Shown: positions 6,219 to 7,817 of the stretch, piece after piece
Layout: every line of letters starts with the position of its first letter
Numbering within the stretch: position 1 is the first letter of the stretch
NCBI GenBank assembly: GCA_003175865.1
Contig: PSRF01000007.1
Location: forward strand, 1 to 7,817
Source: Blastocatellia bacterium
GTDB taxonomy: Bacteria > Acidobacteriota > Blastocatellia > Pyrinomonadales > Pyrinomonadaceae
Length of the DNA stretch: 7,817 nucleotides
Direction: 5' to 3'
Notes under the pieces: model-generated
What the model saw: only the letters and a program-made list of their open reading frames with translations
Told to the model about the DNA's origin: nothing
The model's database searches: none
Position numbers and translations under genes: made by a program

Positions 6219-6320
6219 AATGTTCGATAAGCTTCAGCTTGTCGCCTTGTAAATAAATTTCGACTGGGAATAGAACTTTGAAGGGCGTACGATCCGACAA
6301 GCTAAAGCTCATCGGACATT
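6219..6320. repeat. Inverted repeat related to the one at 181-344
   Basis: Arms 6219-6244 and 6295-6320 match at 23 of 26 positions (differences at 6224, 6229 and 6235), with the tightest part AGCTTCAGCTTGTCG opposite CGACAAGCTAAAGCT. The centre is 50 nt. The right arm and its inner flank read GTACGATCCGACA followed by AAAGCT. This parallels GTACGCGGTCCGACA followed by AAGAGCT in the right arm of the 181-344 element, so both probably belong to one repeat family. It occupies nearly the whole gap between two minus-strand genes, starting 4 nt beyond the stop of the TPR gene and ending 9 nt before the start of the next. A transcript reading through would fold here. Confidence 0.7.
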
Positions 6321-6324
6321 AGCA

Positions 6325-7817
6325 CTAAGGACGCAGGCGCACCTGAGCCAGAAGATCTCCGAATCGTCGATTCGAATGGAGCTTTGCAAAGACAGGATCG
6401 ACTTTCAAATTCATCAACCAGATGTCGCGTTCGTCAACTGCCTTTTCCAACCACTTAAAAGCTTCGTCCTGGTTGCCAAGGCCAGCGTAGATTGCGGCCA
6501 CGGTGTATGGTGACACGTAGCGTTGACTCTGCAGTTGCTCAAGATCTGACAGGACCTGTTGCGCTTCAGCTTTCTTCCCCGAAGCGGCGTAAGCATGACC
6601 GAGCAATGCAAGCATTAACGGACTGCCCGAAAGTTTCACACCCGTCTGAAACTCATTAATTGCCTCTGTGTACATCCCCTTCTGTTCGTAAGCCAGGCCA
6701 AGATAGCGACGTGCCGGAAAGGAAGTTGGGTCGATTTCAAGAATCTTGCGACACTGATCAATTGACTTGTCAGTTTGGCCAGACAGGTAATAGATCCAGC
6801 CAAGGTGCGAACTTGCGACGAAAGACAACGGTTCGAGTTCTGCGGTTCGCTTTGCTTCGGCAATAGCTTCGTCAAAACGTTCGACACCGACAAGGAACGA
6901 GCTGTACCACTGATGTGCCGGAGCGTACGTTGGCTTTAACTTAATCGCCTCCTGGAATTCTTGCTCTGTTTCAACACGATCCCAATCCCAACGGAATTTG
7001 ATAAAAGCCATCGATGCGTGAGCTTCAGCGAGCTTCTCATCAATCTCAAGCGCCTTAGTTGCGGCCTCCTTTGCCTTCGGAAAGCCATCCTTCGGCTGTG
7101 TGATGCCGTACACCACCAGCATGTTGTAGCAGTCAGCAAGACCTGCGTAGGCCTGTGCGTAATTTGGATCGATGTTGATGGCCTGCTGGAAAAACTCAAT
7201 GGCCTGCTTGAGGCCGTCGTCGGTTCGCTTATTCCAGGCGTTTCGTCCCTTTAGATAAAATCGATAAGCCTCAAGCTGCTTCTTCTCTTCGACGTTTAGT
7301 TTCAGCCGCAGATTCTCAAAGATGTCACGCGAGATATCGTCCTGAACTAGCAAAACATCGGAAACTTTATGATCGTATGTTTGTCCCCATAGTTGAGCTA
7401 CGTTCTGCAGGTCGATTAGGTCTGCTTGAATGCTGATGATGTCGCCGCGTCGACTCATGCGACCCGTGACGACCGCGCGCACATTCAATTCTTGTCCAAC
7501 CTTTCGGGGATCGATGTCTTTGCCTTTGTAGCTGGCAACTACACTGCGTGGGACAACGCGTAACTGCGGTAACTTCGAAAGACTGTTTATTAGACTCTCT
7601 GCAATTTTGTCGTTGATGTATTCCGCGTCGACGTCAGATGAGTCATCGATGAAAGGTAGAACTGCAATCGACTGTATCGCACTCGCGCTCGCAGAACTCT
7701 CTCGTCGTCCTACGAAATAGGCAACAGCCGCGACAGCGATGATGACACCAGCCATCGACAACAGCACTCCCGTCGATCGGTGCCGCAAGCTCGCCCATGA
7801 AACATGAGGATTCGGTG
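6325..7817 (-). CDS. Partial membrane-anchored TolB/FlgO-like domain and TPR protein, 5' end missing
   Basis: The minus-strand frame ends with TAG at 6325-6327 and is open to the right edge, so the N-terminus lies outside. The first candidate start inside is a TTG at 7788, but residues PNPHVSWAS precede it in frame. Counting from 7788: one transmembrane helix at 10-26; a TolB-N/FlgO-like domain at about 40-160 (SIAVLPFIDDS, then INDKIAESLINSLSKLPQLRVVPRS, VRAVVTGRMSRRGD and LWGQTYDHKVSDVLLVQDDISRDI); then TPR units from about 173 to 450, several with the usual ALEID/AIxxxP-type ends (such as AIEFFQQAINIDPNYAQAYAGLADCY); and a C-terminal block FKWLEKAVDERDIWLMNLKVDPVF. In Acidobacteriota this architecture is usually joined to an N-terminal Ser/Thr kinase or winged-helix DNA-binding domain. 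If so here, the missing part is cytoplasmic and the TPR part is outside the membrane, sensing or scaffolding partners. Confidence 0.88.
   Translation of the reverse strand, partial: PNPHVSWASLRHRSTGVLLSMAGVIIAVAAVAYFVGRRESSASASAIQSIAVLPFIDDSSDVDAEYINDKIAESLINSLSKLPQLRVVPRSVVASYKGKDIDPRKVGQELNVRAVVTGRMSRRGDIISIQADLIDLQNVAQLWGQTYDHKVSDVLLVQDDISRDIFENLRLKLNVEEKKQLEAYRFYLKGRNAWNKRTDDGLKQAIEFFQQAINIDPNYAQAYAGLADCYNMLVVYGITQPKDGFPKAKEAATKALEIDEKLAEAHASMAFIKFRWDWDRVETEQEFQEAIKLKPTYAPAHQWYSSFLVGVERFDEAIAEAKRTAELEPLSFVASSHLGWIYYLSGQTDKSIDQCRKILEIDPTSFPARRYLGLAYEQKGMYTEAINEFQTGVKLSGSPLMLALLGHAYAASGKKAEAQQVLSDLEQLQSQRYVSPYTVAAIYAGLGNQDEAFKWLEKAVDERDIWLMNLKVDPVFAKLHSNRRFGDLLAQVRLRP

Noticed and set aside
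5959..6312. Minus-strand frame of 117 codons spanning the inverted repeat and the membrane-protein gene
   Set aside because: It overlaps the four-helix protein in another frame and its N-terminus is encoded by the palindrome. The hydrophobic frame is the more credible gene.

Overview
The window looks like a chromosomal stretch of a free-living Gram-negative bacterium of medium GC content, most likely an acidobacterium (Blastocatellia-like). This rests mainly on the right-hand gene: a membrane anchor followed by a TolB/FlgO-like domain and a TPR array, a layout very common in the regulatory and kinase proteins of Acidobacteriota. The high share of exported hydrolases and hypothetical proteins also fits. 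The taxonomy is inference. I see no rRNA, tRNA, CRISPR array, transposase, phage gene or plasmid gene.

Layout from left to right. The window opens with the 5' end of a minus-strand membrane protein gene (1-163) that runs off the edge. A long inverted repeat (181-344) and a non-coding leader (345-687) follow. Two plus-strand genes come next, 63 nt apart: an exported metal-dependent amidohydrolase (688-2127) and an exported alpha/beta hydrolase of the MetX-like superfamily (2191-3294). They converge on a minus-strand gene for a 601-residue secreted protein of a family I do not recognise (3322-5127). A 143-nt divergent promoter region separates it from a small exported protein (5271-5699). A twin-hairpin repeat (5714-5793) lies between that gene and the convergent minus-strand gene for a four-helix membrane protein (5799-6209). 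A second long inverted repeat (6219-6320) fills the gap to the last gene, the TolB-like/TPR protein (6325 to the right edge), whose reading frame stays open through the window end.

Functionally the region is mostly cell-envelope and periplasmic. Four proteins carry Sec-type signal peptides, two more are integral membrane proteins, and the TPR protein has a single membrane helix. The amidohydrolase and alpha/beta hydrolase are probably co-transcribed and may act on related periplasmic substrates (peptide-like or ester/amide compounds), but nothing in the sequence names the substrate. The other genes show no shared pathway.

The most distinctive non-coding signal is three long inverted repeats, all confined to intergenic gaps. 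Two share a core (GTACG, a short spacer, TCCGACA, then AAGAGCT or AAAGCT) and probably belong to one dispersed palindromic family. The third is built from two copies of a GCAGG/CCTGC hairpin facing each other. I found no convincing new multi-gene system; the unrecognised secreted protein and the repeats are the best leads.
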